Numbered from the stretch's first letter, positions 9,497-19,386 are shown. The stretch is DNA of 51,312 nucleotides from an uncultured Bacteroidales bacterium (GCA_902760345.1 CACWFY010000017.1:1-51312); one strand, 5' to 3'. Notes: generated from the letters alone by a model not told the origin. Made by a program: numbers and translations.

Positions 9497-11557
9497 ATGA
9501 AATATATGAATAACATAAAATCCCTTTTGCTCGGTTCATTGCTCTTGATCGTTGGCAGTGCATCCTTCACTTCTTGCAAAGACTGGCTTGACAAGGATCC
9601 GGAATCTATCGTAGCAGAGGATGAGGCATTCAAGAACTACCGTAACTTCCAGGGATTCATTGAGGAAATATATGACCGTATTCCTGACAAAGAGAAGATT
9701 GACTGGTGTACTTCCTGGAATTTAGGTGATGACGCTGTCCACAATGCTACTACGGATGGCTATCGACACATGGATCACCAGGTTGACCTCGGTAACTACC
9801 GTAGTGTCTGGAGTAACGGAACGTGGTATGTTAATGGTAATAGGAGTTCCTTGTGGAATAACTCTTGGTATTGTATCCGTAAGTGTAACTTAGGTATTGA
9901 GAATATTAAGTCGCTTGTAGGTACTGATGAGGAACGTAACCTGTTGCTCGGACAGTTGTATTTCTTCCGTGCTTGGTGGCATTTCGAAATAATGACCTAT
10001 TTTGGCGGTCTTCCTTACATTGACAAGGCCTTTGAGGCTTCAGATATTCCCAAGCTTCCTCGTTTGTCTTTCCAGGAGTGTGCTGAGCGCTGTGCTGCAG
10101 ACTTTGAGATGGCAGCCAACCTTCTTCCTAATGATCCAGAAGGTTGGGATGCGACGACTGCAGGTATGCAGACTTCTGGAGAAAACGACCTGCGTGTCAA
10201 TAAGTTTATGGCGCTCTGCTATCTTGGTAAATGCTACCTCTATGCCGGTTCTCCTCTTATGAAGGAGTTTGAGAAGACGAAGAACGGTGGAGCTGCTCAA
10301 CTGTTGGGAGCCAGTGCCAATGGCAAGACCTATGATTATGATGTTAAATATTGTAAGTTAGCTGCTGAGTATCTTGGCAAGGCACTTGATATGGTTCTCA
10401 AAGGAACTGTCAGTTACAAGCTTGCAGAGTATAAGTATTCTGATATCTACAATCATACGGCAGACGAAAATGCGGATCCCGACAACAACTTTTCTAACAT
10501 TTTCTATACCTACAAACAGAATTGGAAACAGCCTGGTGTACGCGAGGCTATCTTCCGCGGTCTTTCTCCCGATCCAAATACTTCCAACTGGAACTGTTCA
10601 AAGATTTTTGGTCCTAAGGTGGCTGGTCTTGTCGACCATGACAATATCATTCATCACCCGACGGCTAATCTGATTGACCAGTACGGAATGGCCAATGGTC
10701 AGCCTATCTATCTGGTAAAGAATGGTGAATATGTACTTAATGAGGCCTCTGGTTGGGATCCCGAGCACCCGTACAAGAATCGTGACCCGCGTTTCTATCA
10801 TGATATCGTGTTCGATGGCTTCCATTATGTTCTCCAATTTGAAGGATTTTCCGATGCGCAGAAGGCACTGATCTATTGTCCTTTGTATACTGGAGGTGCA
10901 GAGCGTGATGTTGCCAATGGTAGCAGCACAGGCTATTTCATCCAGAAACTGATTCCTCACCAGTGTAACAAAGGAGATAAATGGTATGATCTATATAACA
11001 ATGGCATTCACTGCTATCTTCCCTACATGCGCTTGGCTGATATCTATCTGATGTATGCAGAGGCTTGTGCAGCCATCTCTATTGCGAACAACAATAAAGA
11101 CTATAAGCAAAGACTTGCCTATTGTCCATTAATGTCTCCCGTAGAAGCCATCAATGCACTCCACGATCGTGTGAGTTCTTCCGATTGGCCTTTGGAACAC
11201 GTACCTGAGCAGTTCTTGAATACTGCCAAGGACTTTATGGATGTAGTACGTCGCGAGCGTGCCGTGGAGTTGGCTTTCGAAGGTTTCCGTTGGAACGATC
11301 TTCAGCGTTGGCTGCTTTTGACTGAACCTCCTTATACGGTGAAATACTCTCATGAGTTTGAGCGTGTTGAGCCAGATAGTTGGTACTTTAATCCCACCAC
11401 TTACGAAGAGAATAATGATCCGAAGGATGCAAAAGTTGCTAACTTCCGTAAAAAAGAACTGATTACTCGTCCTTTGGAGTCTAAGCATTACTGGTTCCCG
11501 CTTCCTGACAAGGATACTTATCTGTACTATGGATTTAATCAGAATCCAGGATGGTAA
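9497..11557 (+). CDS. xusB: SusD-like surface glycan-binding lipoprotein, XusB type
   Basis: A 686-residue SusD/RagB family lipoprotein that caps the XusA barrel and binds xylan fragments at the cell surface. The signal peptide ends in the lipobox SFTSC (Cys about 27), followed by KDWLDKDPES, the usual SusD N-terminus with the surface-export-like acidic segment. TPR-like helices carry RAWWHFEIMTYFGGLPYID, and the C-terminal half has the SusD hallmark RRERAVELAFEGFRWNDLQRW and ends in a typical FNQNPGW. The gap to xusA is 32 bp and holds AATTGAAAAT-like simple repeats. Nothing odd is seen; ligand specificity is inferred from context. Confidence 0.92.
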   Translation: MKYMNNIKSLLLGSLLLIVGSASFTSCKDWLDKDPESIVAEDEAFKNYRNFQGFIEEIYDRIPDKEKIDWCTSWNLGDDAVHNATTDGYRHMDHQVDLGNYRSVWSNGTWYVNGNRSSLWNNSWYCIRKCNLGIENIKSLVGTDEERNLLLGQLYFFRAWWHFEIMTYFGGLPYIDKAFEASDIPKLPRLSFQECAERCAADFEMAANLLPNDPEGWDATTAGMQTSGENDLRVNKFMALCYLGKCYLYAGSPLMKEFEKTKNGGAAQLLGASANGKTYDYDVKYCKLAAEYLGKALDMVLKGTVSYKLAEYKYSDIYNHTADENADPDNNFSNIFYTYKQNWKQPGVREAIFRGLSPDPNTSNWNCSKIFGPKVAGLVDHDNIIHHPTANLIDQYGMANGQPIYLVKNGEYVLNEASGWDPEHPYKNRDPRFYHDIVFDGFHYVLQFEGFSDAQKALIYCPLYTGGAERDVANGSSTGYFIQKLIPHQCNKGDKWYDLYNNGIHCYLPYMRLADIYLMYAEACAAISIANNNKDYKQRLAYCPLMSPVEAINALHDRVSSSDWPLEHVPEQFLNTAKDFMDVVRRERAVELAFEGFRWNDLQRWLLLTEPPYTVKYSHEFERVEPDSWYFNPTTYEENNDPKDAKVANFRKKELITRPLESKHYWFPLPDKDTYLYYGFNQNPGW

Positions 11558-11561
11558 TGAC

Positions 11562-11594
11562 AATGCATAATTCATAATTCATAATGCATAATTG
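11562..11594. repeat. ATAATTC-type simple repeat between xusB and xusC
   Basis: Repeated CATAATTCATAATTCATAAT-like units fill the gap before xusC, matching the repeat at 889-922. Another A/T-rich repeat (AATTGAAAATAGAAAATTGA type) fills the gap before xusD at about 14573-14600. Confidence 0.55.
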
Positions 11595-11603
11595 AAAGAT
11601 CAT

Positions 11604-14567
11604 ATGAAAAAGATAAAAACAAATATATTTCTTTTTGCCATGCTGGCAGCATCGCCTATGACGGTCAATGCTCAGACTACTGCCGATGCTGATTCTACCG
11701 TGGCCAAAAAGAAAGTCCATGTTGCGTTCCGCGACGTAGATGCTGAACATCTGCTCGGAGGTATCTCTTATGTAGACATGGAAGAACTGTCTAAGAAGGA
11801 CTATACTCAGAGCAGCTTGGAAGACATGTTAGGACTTGTCGGTGGTTGGAACGGCAACAACCTCTGGGGTATGGACAATGACCGTTTGGACAATAACGAC
11901 AACAGCAACATGCCTCTCGTAATTATCGATGGCGTGAAGCGTCCGTCCAACAATGTGTTGCCTTCGGAAATCGAGCAGATTACTTTCCTCAAGGGTGCTC
12001 AGGCTGTTATACTTTATGGTTCCAAAGCCGCCAAGGGTGCTATCCTGATTACCACGAAGCGTAGTCATGTCGACGGCCTGCAGATCAACGCCAATGCCAA
12101 TACTGGTTTCCACTTTGCCAAGGAGTTCCCCGAGTATCTGGGTTCTGCTGAGTATATGACGCTCTATAACGAAGCTTGTCTTAACGACCAGCTCGTCACG
12201 GGTGCAAGGTACTCTCAGCAAGACATCTATAATCATGCTTCTGGTGCTAACCCTTATCGCTACCCGAACGTCAACTACTATTCTGACGAGTATGTCCGCA
12301 AGGCCTATAATCGCTCGGATGCAACGTTGGAGATTCAGGGGGGCGGTCAGCGTGCCCACTTCTATACGAATATTAACTACTATCGTACCGAAGATCTCCT
12401 GAACTTCGGTAATGCCGAGGACAACTACACCGATCGCTTCAGCGTTCGTGGTAATGTAGACCTTGTGGTCAATAAGGTTATCAAGGGTTGGGCGAATGCC
12501 AGTGCTACCTTCTATAATGCTCATAAGAACAAGGGCGATTTCTGGAGTGAGGCATCAACCATGCGTCCTAATTTCCCGGAAAATGCGGCCCCACTGATTG
12601 ACATGAGTGTGATTGACCCCAATGCTACCATGGCACTCGCTACGTTGGGTAAGTCGCTCAATATTCTTGACGGAAGATATTTCCTCAGTGGTACACAACA
12701 GAATCAGAAAAATGCCATTGCTGCCTGCTATTTTGGTGGTAAGACCCAAGATATTAGTCGTCAGTTCCAGTTCGATGCCGGTATCATCTATGACATGAAC
12801 AAGTTTGTGAAAGGTTTATCGTTCAAGACCTTGTTCTCGATTGACTATGCTGCCAGCTACAGTCTTTCGTATAATAATGACTATGCCATTTATGAGCCAA
12901 CGTGGAGTAACTATAACGGCCAGGATGTCATTGTCGGTCTTAAACAGTATAACGATGAGGTCGTAACGGGTACGATGAGTATGTCCGGTCAGAAATATCG
13001 TCAGACGATTAGCTGGAATGGTCATTTCGACTATGACCATACTTTTGCCGGTAAGCATCATGTTACTGGTGTCTTGTTGGCCAATATGTTTACAACTACC
13101 ACCAGTGGTGAATACCATCGCTATGCCAATGCCAACTTAGGTCTCCAGGCTGGTTACGACTATATGGGCCGTTACTTTGCTGAAATCGGATTGGCCGGTG
13201 TACATTCAGCACGTCTTCCTGAAGGAAACCGTGAGGCGCTCTCGCATTCTTTCACCTTTGGCTGGAATATTGCTAAGGAGAAGTTCCTGAAGGGTAGTTT
13301 TGTCGACGATTTAATGGTTAGCGCTTCGTTCAGTAATCTGAACGAGGATATTGATGTCTATTTGGATGATACGTATTTTTACCTTTATTCTTCACAGTGG
13401 CAGAATAATGGTCCCCAGTTCACTTGGAATGATACCGAGGGTAAAGCAAACGCCTCTTATTCTACAGTGGGTAATAACCCGTCCCTCGACTATGTTCATC
13501 GTAAGGAATTCTCTTTCTCGCTGCGTGGATCGTTCTTCAATAAGTTGATAAGTGCAGAACTGACCTATTTTAATACAGACATAGACGGTCTGATTATCCA
13601 GACTCCTTCTCAATTCCCGTCGCACTTGCAGGGAGGTCTTAGCGGTAGTAAGTTCATGTCAGCTATCAACAACAACGTCCAGAATCGTAAGGGTCTTGAC
13701 TTCAGTATCACTGCTCAGAAGCAGTTTGGCAAGGTACATGCACAGCTGGGTCTGGTAGGTACCTATCTCAAGACCGAGTGGAAGACATACGATGAGACGA
13801 TTGATCCGGCTGCTCCTCACAAGCATACTCAGGGTCAGGCTCTTGATGCCATGTGGGGCTACAACTGCGTAGGCTTCTATACGGTAGATGATTTTAATAT
13901 CACCAAAACCACTGACGGTAAGTTGAAATATACTTTGAAGGATGGTGTTCAGAAATCAGCACTCGGTGGCGCTATCCAGCCTGGTGACTTGAAGTACGAG
14001 GATGTGAATGGTGACGGCACCATCAGTGATAAAGACCAGGTCGTTCTCGGTAAATGGGGAACTTATGGTTCTCCCTTTACATTGGGTATCAACCTCACAT
14101 TGAAGTATAAGAACTGGACGCTCTTTATGTTGGGTAATGGTCAGTTCGGTGCTAAGGCAATGAAGGCCAATGGTAGTACCAGCTACTACTATATGAATGG
14201 AGATGCTAAGTATTCTGTCAATGTTCGTGATCACATCCAGTACACCTATGATGAAAACGGCATTCCCAATGGTTTCGTGAATCCTAATGCTTCGCATCCA
14301 CGTCTGACAACATCAAGTCATGGAAACAACGCCGCAGCTTCTACTTTCTGGATTTATAGCACGGACCGTTTCAATCTCCGCAAGATACAGCTGACCTACG
14401 ACTTCCCGTCAGAAATGTTCAAAGGCAAGTGGGTCAAGGCACTCTCTGTATACATCAACGGCAACGATCTCCTTACTATTGCAAAGAATCGTAAGATCTT
14501 GGAGACCAGTATCGGCTATGCACCACAGACTCGTTTCTATAATATCGGTGCTAAAGTAACCCTCTAA
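11604..14567 (+). CDS. xusC: SusC-like TonB-dependent transporter without N-terminal extension, XusC type
   Basis: A 987-residue second SusC-like transporter. The ATG at 11604 (MKKIKTNIFLFAMLAASPM...NAQ) was chosen over an in-frame TTG at 11592 because the signal peptide begins here. Unlike XusA it lacks the carboxypeptidase-regulatory-like domain, and no EEVVVVGYG-type TonB box can be seen; the plug begins soon after the signal peptide (DMEELSKKDYTQSSLEDML, VIIDGVKRPSNNVLPSEI, ILYGSKAAKGAILITTK). The barrel ends in a typical YNIGAKVTL. It pairs with the SusD-like protein downstream. A short XusC beside a long XusA is, from memory, also the arrangement in known xus operons. Confidence 0.9.
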   Translation: MKKIKTNIFLFAMLAASPMTVNAQTTADADSTVAKKKVHVAFRDVDAEHLLGGISYVDMEELSKKDYTQSSLEDMLGLVGGWNGNNLWGMDNDRLDNNDNSNMPLVIIDGVKRPSNNVLPSEIEQITFLKGAQAVILYGSKAAKGAILITTKRSHVDGLQINANANTGFHFAKEFPEYLGSAEYMTLYNEACLNDQLVTGARYSQQDIYNHASGANPYRYPNVNYYSDEYVRKAYNRSDATLEIQGGGQRAHFYTNINYYRTEDLLNFGNAEDNYTDRFSVRGNVDLVVNKVIKGWANASATFYNAHKNKGDFWSEASTMRPNFPENAAPLIDMSVIDPNATMALATLGKSLNILDGRYFLSGTQQNQKNAIAACYFGGKTQDISRQFQFDAGIIYDMNKFVKGLSFKTLFSIDYAASYSLSYNNDYAIYEPTWSNYNGQDVIVGLKQYNDEVVTGTMSMSGQKYRQTISWNGHFDYDHTFAGKHHVTGVLLANMFTTTTSGEYHRYANANLGLQAGYDYMGRYFAEIGLAGVHSARLPEGNREALSHSFTFGWNIAKEKFLKGSFVDDLMVSASFSNLNEDIDVYLDDTYFYLYSSQWQNNGPQFTWNDTEGKANASYSTVGNNPSLDYVHRKEFSFSLRGSFFNKLISAELTYFNTDIDGLIIQTPSQFPSHLQGGLSGSKFMSAINNNVQNRKGLDFSITAQKQFGKVHAQLGLVGTYLKTEWKTYDETIDPAAPHKHTQGQALDAMWGYNCVGFYTVDDFNITKTTDGKLKYTLKDGVQKSALGGAIQPGDLKYEDVNGDGTISDKDQVVLGKWGTYGSPFTLGINLTLKYKNWTLFMLGNGQFGAKAMKANGSTSYYYMNGDAKYSVNVRDHIQYTYDENGIPNGFVNPNASHPRLTTSSHGNNAAASTFWIYSTDRFNLRKIQLTYDFPSEMFKGKWVKALSVYINGNDLLTIAKNRKILETSIGYAPQTRFYNIGAKVTL

Positions 14568-14603
14568 TTCTAATTGACAATTGAAAATAGAAAATTGATA
14601 ATT

Positions 14604-16439
14604 ATGAAGACAAGAAATATTATATTATTTTTGATTGGTCTCCTTGCTTTCAGCTCCTGTCAGGACATGTTTGAGCCTGCAGATCTCAACAGACGACAGC
14701 TGAATGATTTGACCGAAGAGTCTGCTTATGCATATGGTTTGTTGATATATGGCTATGACCGTCTTCCATATCTGACAACCACTGAGACCGATGTCGCCAC
14801 AGATGATGCCGTGATCAACTCGAAGAGTGGTTCATATTGGAATATGGCTACAACGGAGAAGTGGTGGCGTTCTGACAACGATCCGATGTCTCAGTGGAAA
14901 AACTGTAAGGATGGCATTCAGTATATCAATCTTTTCCTTACTATTGTAGACAAGGTGAAATGGGCTCCTAGTTCAGCTTCCAAGCAGCAGATGTTCGTTG
15001 ACCGCTTGAAAGGTGAGGCCTATGGCCTGCGCGCACTTCTGTATTACTATCTGCTGATGGCTCATGGTGGCTATACCAATGATGGTGAGCTCCTTGGTGT
15101 TCCTTTGCTGACAGCTCCTGAGGATGGTAGTTCTAACTACAATGTACCTCGTGCTTCATTTGCAGATTGCATCAATCAGATTTTTGCTGATTGTGATCAG
15201 GCTATCGAATTGTTGCCCTATGATTATAAGGATGTAAGCACTATTGCCGAGATACCGGAAAAATACAGGGAAAATGCTCAAGTGGCAGGTTTCAACCTCG
15301 TGTTGGGTGATAAAGCAAAGAACCTGGTTTCTGCCAGGGTTGCCGAGGCAATCAAGGCACAGGCAGCTTTGCTCGCAGCAAGTCCTGCTTTCCGCGACAA
15401 GAGCGGTGTAACTCCAGAAAAGGCAGCCGAGTACTGTGCTAATGTGCTTAAGCATAATGATGGCTTAGATGGTTTTGACGAAACGGGTAATGTTGACTGG
15501 TATATGTCTTCTTATAAAACCGTGATAGAAGGTACTTCGGATATTAAGGAAATTCTTTGGCGTGCCGACCGTGTCAAGAATAATAGCCAGGAGGGTACCA
15601 ACTTCCCGCCAACATTGTTTGGTAGCGGTCGTGTCAATCCTTCCCAGAATCTGGTGGATGCCTTCCCCATGCGCAATGGTTATCCCATCAGTGATGATGT
15701 GAACTCTGGTTACGACAAGAATGATCCCTATGCTGGCCGTGACCCGCGTCTTGCCAATACGGTGATCTACAATGGCATGAAATACAGACAGTCTGAAATT
15801 ATTTCAGGTACTTATGCCAATAACAAGGATGAGACGGATGACAACTTAGAAAGAACCAGTACTTCTACACGTACCGGCTATTACCTGAAGAAGCTTCTTC
15901 GTGAAGATTGTAGTGTGCAGTCAAGTAGTCCGCTTGAACAGCAGCATATTTATCCTCGCATTCGTTATACAGAAATCTACCTCGCTTTTGCTGAGGCTGC
16001 CAACGAAGCATGGGGACCGAAGAAAGATCCGAAGGGTTATGGCTTTACTGCTTATGATGTAATCAAGAAGATTCGTCAGCGTGGTGGTATTGGTAAGAAC
16101 GAGATTGGCATCTATCAGGGCGATCCTTATTTGGATGCTTGTGCTGAGAGCAAGGATGAGATGAGAGAGTTGATTCGCAATGAGCGCCGTATTGAACTCT
16201 GCTTTGAGAACAAACGCTTCTGGGACCTCCGTCGTTGGAAGATGGCTTTGGACGAGCCTGTTATGGGTATGAAGATTGAAAAGATAGATGCTGATAAACC
16301 TGCTGATCCCAGTAACCTCACATATACCCGTATCGAAGTCGAAAAGCGTGAGTTTAATAACTCATACCAATGCTATGGACCTATTCCAAAGGAAGAGGTG
16401 CTTAAATGGGATCAGCTGAAGCAAAACAAAGGCTGGTAA
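14604..16439 (+). CDS. xusD: SusD-like surface glycan-binding lipoprotein, XusD type
   Basis: A 611-residue SusD/RagB lipoprotein. The ATG at 14604 gives MKTRNIILFLIGLLAFSSC with the lipidated Cys at 19; an in-frame TTG at 14574 only adds a non-signal extension. SusD features include EAYGLRALLYYYLLMAHGGY in the TPR-like part, the C-terminal RNERRIELCFENKRFWDLRRWK motif and the ending KWDQLKQNKGW. It partners with XusC. Length is within the family range. Ligand is presumed to be xylan or xylo-oligosaccharides from the operon. Confidence 0.91.
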   Translation: MKTRNIILFLIGLLAFSSCQDMFEPADLNRRQLNDLTEESAYAYGLLIYGYDRLPYLTTTETDVATDDAVINSKSGSYWNMATTEKWWRSDNDPMSQWKNCKDGIQYINLFLTIVDKVKWAPSSASKQQMFVDRLKGEAYGLRALLYYYLLMAHGGYTNDGELLGVPLLTAPEDGSSNYNVPRASFADCINQIFADCDQAIELLPYDYKDVSTIAEIPEKYRENAQVAGFNLVLGDKAKNLVSARVAEAIKAQAALLAASPAFRDKSGVTPEKAAEYCANVLKHNDGLDGFDETGNVDWYMSSYKTVIEGTSDIKEILWRADRVKNNSQEGTNFPPTLFGSGRVNPSQNLVDAFPMRNGYPISDDVNSGYDKNDPYAGRDPRLANTVIYNGMKYRQSEIISGTYANNKDETDDNLERTSTSTRTGYYLKKLLREDCSVQSSSPLEQQHIYPRIRYTEIYLAFAEAANEAWGPKKDPKGYGFTAYDVIKKIRQRGGIGKNEIGIYQGDPYLDACAESKDEMRELIRNERRIELCFENKRFWDLRRWKMALDEPVMGMKIEKIDADKPADPSNLTYTRIEVEKREFNNSYQCYGPIPKEEVLKWDQLKQNKGW

Positions 16440-16496
16440 TAAGCGCTTCGTAAATGAAAAGAGAATAGAGAAAAGTGAATAGTTAAAACAATTATT

Positions 16497-17621
16497 ATGA
16501 AACTGAAGAAATATATATATGGTGTAGCTGTGGGAGCGCTCTCTCTCACATTGGCATCCTGCTATAATGCAGATAAAGAGTTCCCGGACTATGAAGGGGG
16601 TACTACTGCCTATTTCGCCTATCAGTTCCCGGTACGTACAATCATTCTGGGTAACGACATCTATGACAATTCGCTCGACAATGCTCATAAGTGTCAGATC
16701 TGGTCGACGATGGGTGGTGCATACAGCGGACGTAATGCGGTGGTAGATTTTATCGTTGATGAGTCTTTGTGCAAAAATCTCCATTTTGAGGATGCTGGCG
16801 GTAACGCTGGAGCTGATGTGCTTCCAATGCCCAGCACTCATTATGAGCTCCTGGGTAATACCATTCCTTACAATGGTGATACTCGTGGCTATGTAGAGGT
16901 TCAGTTGAAACAGGCTTTCTTCGACGATCCCAAATCTATTGAGAATACCTATGTGATTCCTCTGCGCATGATCAGTGTTACAGGTATTGACCATATTCTC
17001 ACGGGTAAACCCCGTGAAGGTCTCGATCCTGTCCGTACTGATTTGGAAAGTTGGGAGACGCTGGCCAAGGACTATGTGCTATACTGCGTGAAGTATAAGA
17101 ACCCATGGGATGCTAACTATATTCGTCGTGGTGCTGATGAGGTCACTGAAAACGGAACGACCACAAAGGTTGTCCGCAAGGATTTCTCGTTGGTCAATTC
17201 TGATCTTGAGCATTATACCGAGAATCCCGTTAATGCAAAAGATGAGAGAGTAACCCTTTACACTGTAAGTGAAAAAGTGGCTCGCTTTAGTCCTTCTTTC
17301 CAGACTTCTGGCGTTTCTATTCCTTGTAACCTTCTTCTTACCTTCAATGGTAACAAGTGTACTATCTCTACTGACGATGCGAATGTGGAAGTTACGGGTG
17401 AAGGCGAATATATCACCAAGGGCACGACACTGCCAGAATACAAGGATTACATCTGGGGACATAACAATGGCGAGCAAGTCCATCGTGACATTCTCCGTTT
17501 GAAGTATACGATTGATTTCAAAGACAAGAACATCCAGGTGTCTACCAATGATACATTGGTTGTTCGTGACCGTGATTCAAACAAGAAAGTAACCTTTACT
17601 ACCAAATACGTAAAACAATAA
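16497..17621 (+). CDS. xusE: XusE-like surface lipoprotein, DUF1735-type N-terminal domain
   Basis: A 374-residue lipoprotein (lipobox TLASC, Cys about 22). The N-terminal part (YFAYQFPVRTIILGNDIYDNS..., ENTYVIPLRMISVTG) resembles the DUF1735 beta-sandwich found in PUL surface glycan-binding proteins. The C-terminal half (about 200-374) is an all-beta domain that I cannot assign firmly. No catalytic motif is seen. It lies right after the second SusC/D pair, where xusE sits in characterised xylan operons, so a surface glycan-binding role is likely. The name rests on position as much as on sequence. Confidence 0.75.
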   Translation: MKLKKYIYGVAVGALSLTLASCYNADKEFPDYEGGTTAYFAYQFPVRTIILGNDIYDNSLDNAHKCQIWSTMGGAYSGRNAVVDFIVDESLCKNLHFEDAGGNAGADVLPMPSTHYELLGNTIPYNGDTRGYVEVQLKQAFFDDPKSIENTYVIPLRMISVTGIDHILTGKPREGLDPVRTDLESWETLAKDYVLYCVKYKNPWDANYIRRGADEVTENGTTTKVVRKDFSLVNSDLEHYTENPVNAKDERVTLYTVSEKVARFSPSFQTSGVSIPCNLLLTFNGNKCTISTDDANVEVTGEGEYITKGTTLPEYKDYIWGHNNGEQVHRDILRLKYTIDFKDKNIQVSTNDTLVVRDRDSNKKVTFTTKYVKQ

Positions 17622-17623
17622 TT

Positions 17624-17629
17624 AGGAGG
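17624..17629 (+). promoter_or_regulatory. Strong Shine-Dalgarno (AGGAGG) before the GH10-like gene
   Basis: AGGAGG sits 8 nt before the ATG at 17638, between the xusE stop and the next gene. Such a strong ribosome site is unusual for Bacteroidota, where SD sequences are generally weak or absent, and it fixes the start codon. Confidence 0.6.
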
Positions 17630-17637
17630 CTGAGTAT

Positions 17638-19374
17638 ATGAATAATATTTTTAGAAACATCTCTCTGATGGTAGCTGCAGGAGCCTTGGCTGTTTCTTGC
17701 GCCGACTATAATGAGACCAATAATTTCACGGCCGAGCCTGATCCCACAGTGGTACAACCCTATGGTGACTTGAATCCTGTTAAGTCATACATCAATAGGG
17801 CTAAGTATCCTAACATGTCTCTTAGCGCAACGCTGGATGTGAATGAATATAACAAACAGGAACTGGCTCACTGCGCTGTCCAGACCAATTTTAACAATGT
17901 TGCCTTTGGCAAGAGCTTGATGGCTGGAAAAATTATCAACGACAAAGGAACCATGAACTTCTTGGACATGATTGATTTGTTAGACCATGTCGACGAAATT
18001 GGTGGCGAGGTATACGGCAGCCCTCTGGCAGCCAATGCCAATCAGCCTGACGGATGGTTTAAATTGTTGACGGCTCCTATTGAGATTCCTGTTGATGTCA
18101 TCAAGGATAAGGAAGTAGACTATACCACCATGGAGACGTTTACAGGTACCAATCTTGGCCAGACGAAGCCTGTCATTGTTAAGAATTATGAAAGTAGTGG
18201 TCAGAATGCTCTTAAGCTTCCTAAAGAGTCGGTGATAACGAAAAAGTATACCAAGGTTTATATCGCTGAAGGTTTTGAGCCTGATGTACTGGGTAAATAT
18301 ACGATTACTTTCAATGCCAAAGCTGACAAGGAAGTGTCGTTTAACGTCACTTTCTCTGATAGTTTGATTATGGAGAAGAATGAAGAGGGGGCCGATGCCA
18401 AAAAGTTTAGCCTTAAGGCTGGCAAATGGACCAAGATGGTCGTTGAAACCATGACTGCTGCTGATGCTCAGGCTGGTTATGTAATGATTAGTGGTAACAG
18501 AAACTCTGACATCTATGTTAAAAATGTAACGGTTACACACGAGCCCGACAATCACCGTCCACAGACCGACCAGGAAGTTAACGATACGATTCATTATGCA
18601 CTCAATGCATGGTGCGACGGCTTTATGAAGATCAACAAAGGCCGCATCAAGTCGTTCGACCTGATTGACGAGGCTATTGGCAAGAAGACTCTTGAAGGTA
18701 CCAACTATTATGACCTCAAGCATGCTGCAGACGAAACATCTACTGCTGATAAGATTTTCTGGCAAGATGTCTTCGGTAGTGAGAACTATGCGCCGACAGT
18801 ATCTAAGGTAGCCAATGAAGCCTTTACGAAGTATGGTGGTAACGCTGCTGACCTGAAGTTCTTTATCAGTGAGAGTGGTCTGGAAGACTCCAAGAAGATG
18901 GAGAGTCTGAAGTACTGGATGGGCATCTGGGATGGTAAGGGTGCTAAAATCGACGGTATCAATGCTAAGCTGAATCTTTCTTACAGTGAAGATGCCGCCA
19001 CGCAGAAAGCAACTGAGGACGCTTTGGACGCTCTCCTCGACAACCTGGCTGCTACTGGCAAGCTCATCCGTCTCTCTAACCTCGACATCGTTTATAAAGA
19101 CGCAACAGGCTCCAAGGTCTCGGTAACAGCTATCACCGATGACCAGCGCCAGCAGCTTGCAAACTTCTATGTCCATGTCATTAAGCGCTATATGGCTAAG
19201 ATTGCTCCAGACAAGCAGGCTGGTCTCTGCAAGACCAACTTGGTTGATACAGCGTCTGATCCTGTAGGTCTCTGGACGAGTAAGGTCCTAAATCCTGCAG
19301 CCACCAAGAAGGTGTCAGACTGGGTACGCAATGCTAACTACAAGGCATTCTGCGATGCGCTTAGTGGAGAATAA
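17638..19374 (+). CDS. GH10-fold lipoprotein with inserted CBM, probably non-catalytic
   Basis: A 578-residue lipoprotein (lipobox AVSC, Cys 21) with a GH10 barrel interrupted by a CBM4/22-like insert at about 150-305, the layout of Xyn10C/Xyn10A proteins in xus operons. The conserved active-site positions are largely changed. The acid/base segment is FDLIDEAIG (Glu345 kept, but Asp replaces the Asn before it). The nucleophile segment is RLSNLDI, with Asn481 where TELD has Glu. The usual ENEMKPG, GH-x-LVWHS, NDYN and GxQ-H motifs read KSLMAG, GSPLAANA, SESG and GINAKLN. It therefore looks like a xylan-binding pseudoenzyme acting as a surface glycan-binding protein; weak activity cannot be excluded. 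The start is fixed by AGGAGG at 17624. Confidence 0.85.
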   Translation: MNNIFRNISLMVAAGALAVSCADYNETNNFTAEPDPTVVQPYGDLNPVKSYINRAKYPNMSLSATLDVNEYNKQELAHCAVQTNFNNVAFGKSLMAGKIINDKGTMNFLDMIDLLDHVDEIGGEVYGSPLAANANQPDGWFKLLTAPIEIPVDVIKDKEVDYTTMETFTGTNLGQTKPVIVKNYESSGQNALKLPKESVITKKYTKVYIAEGFEPDVLGKYTITFNAKADKEVSFNVTFSDSLIMEKNEEGADAKKFSLKAGKWTKMVVETMTAADAQAGYVMISGNRNSDIYVKNVTVTHEPDNHRPQTDQEVNDTIHYALNAWCDGFMKINKGRIKSFDLIDEAIGKKTLEGTNYYDLKHAADETSTADKIFWQDVFGSENYAPTVSKVANEAFTKYGGNAADLKFFISESGLEDSKKMESLKYWMGIWDGKGAKIDGINAKLNLSYSEDAATQKATEDALDALLDNLAATGKLIRLSNLDIVYKDATGSKVSVTAITDDQRQQLANFYVHVIKRYMAKIAPDKQAGLCKTNLVDTASDPVGLWTSKVLNPAATKKVSDWVRNANYKAFCDALSGE

Positions 19375-19386
19375 TGAACTAACTGG

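Noticed and set aside
11592-11603. TTG start for xusC (and the like TTG at 14574 for xusD)
   Set aside because: They fall in A/T-rich intergenic repeats and only add residues in front of a clear signal peptide starting at the next ATG.
17980-19176. Long antisense ORFs, for example here (398 codons), 41402-42766 (454) and 48735-49793 (352)
   Set aside because: They lie fully opposite well-supported genes, have no known domains or promoters, and are explained by codon bias of the sense strand.
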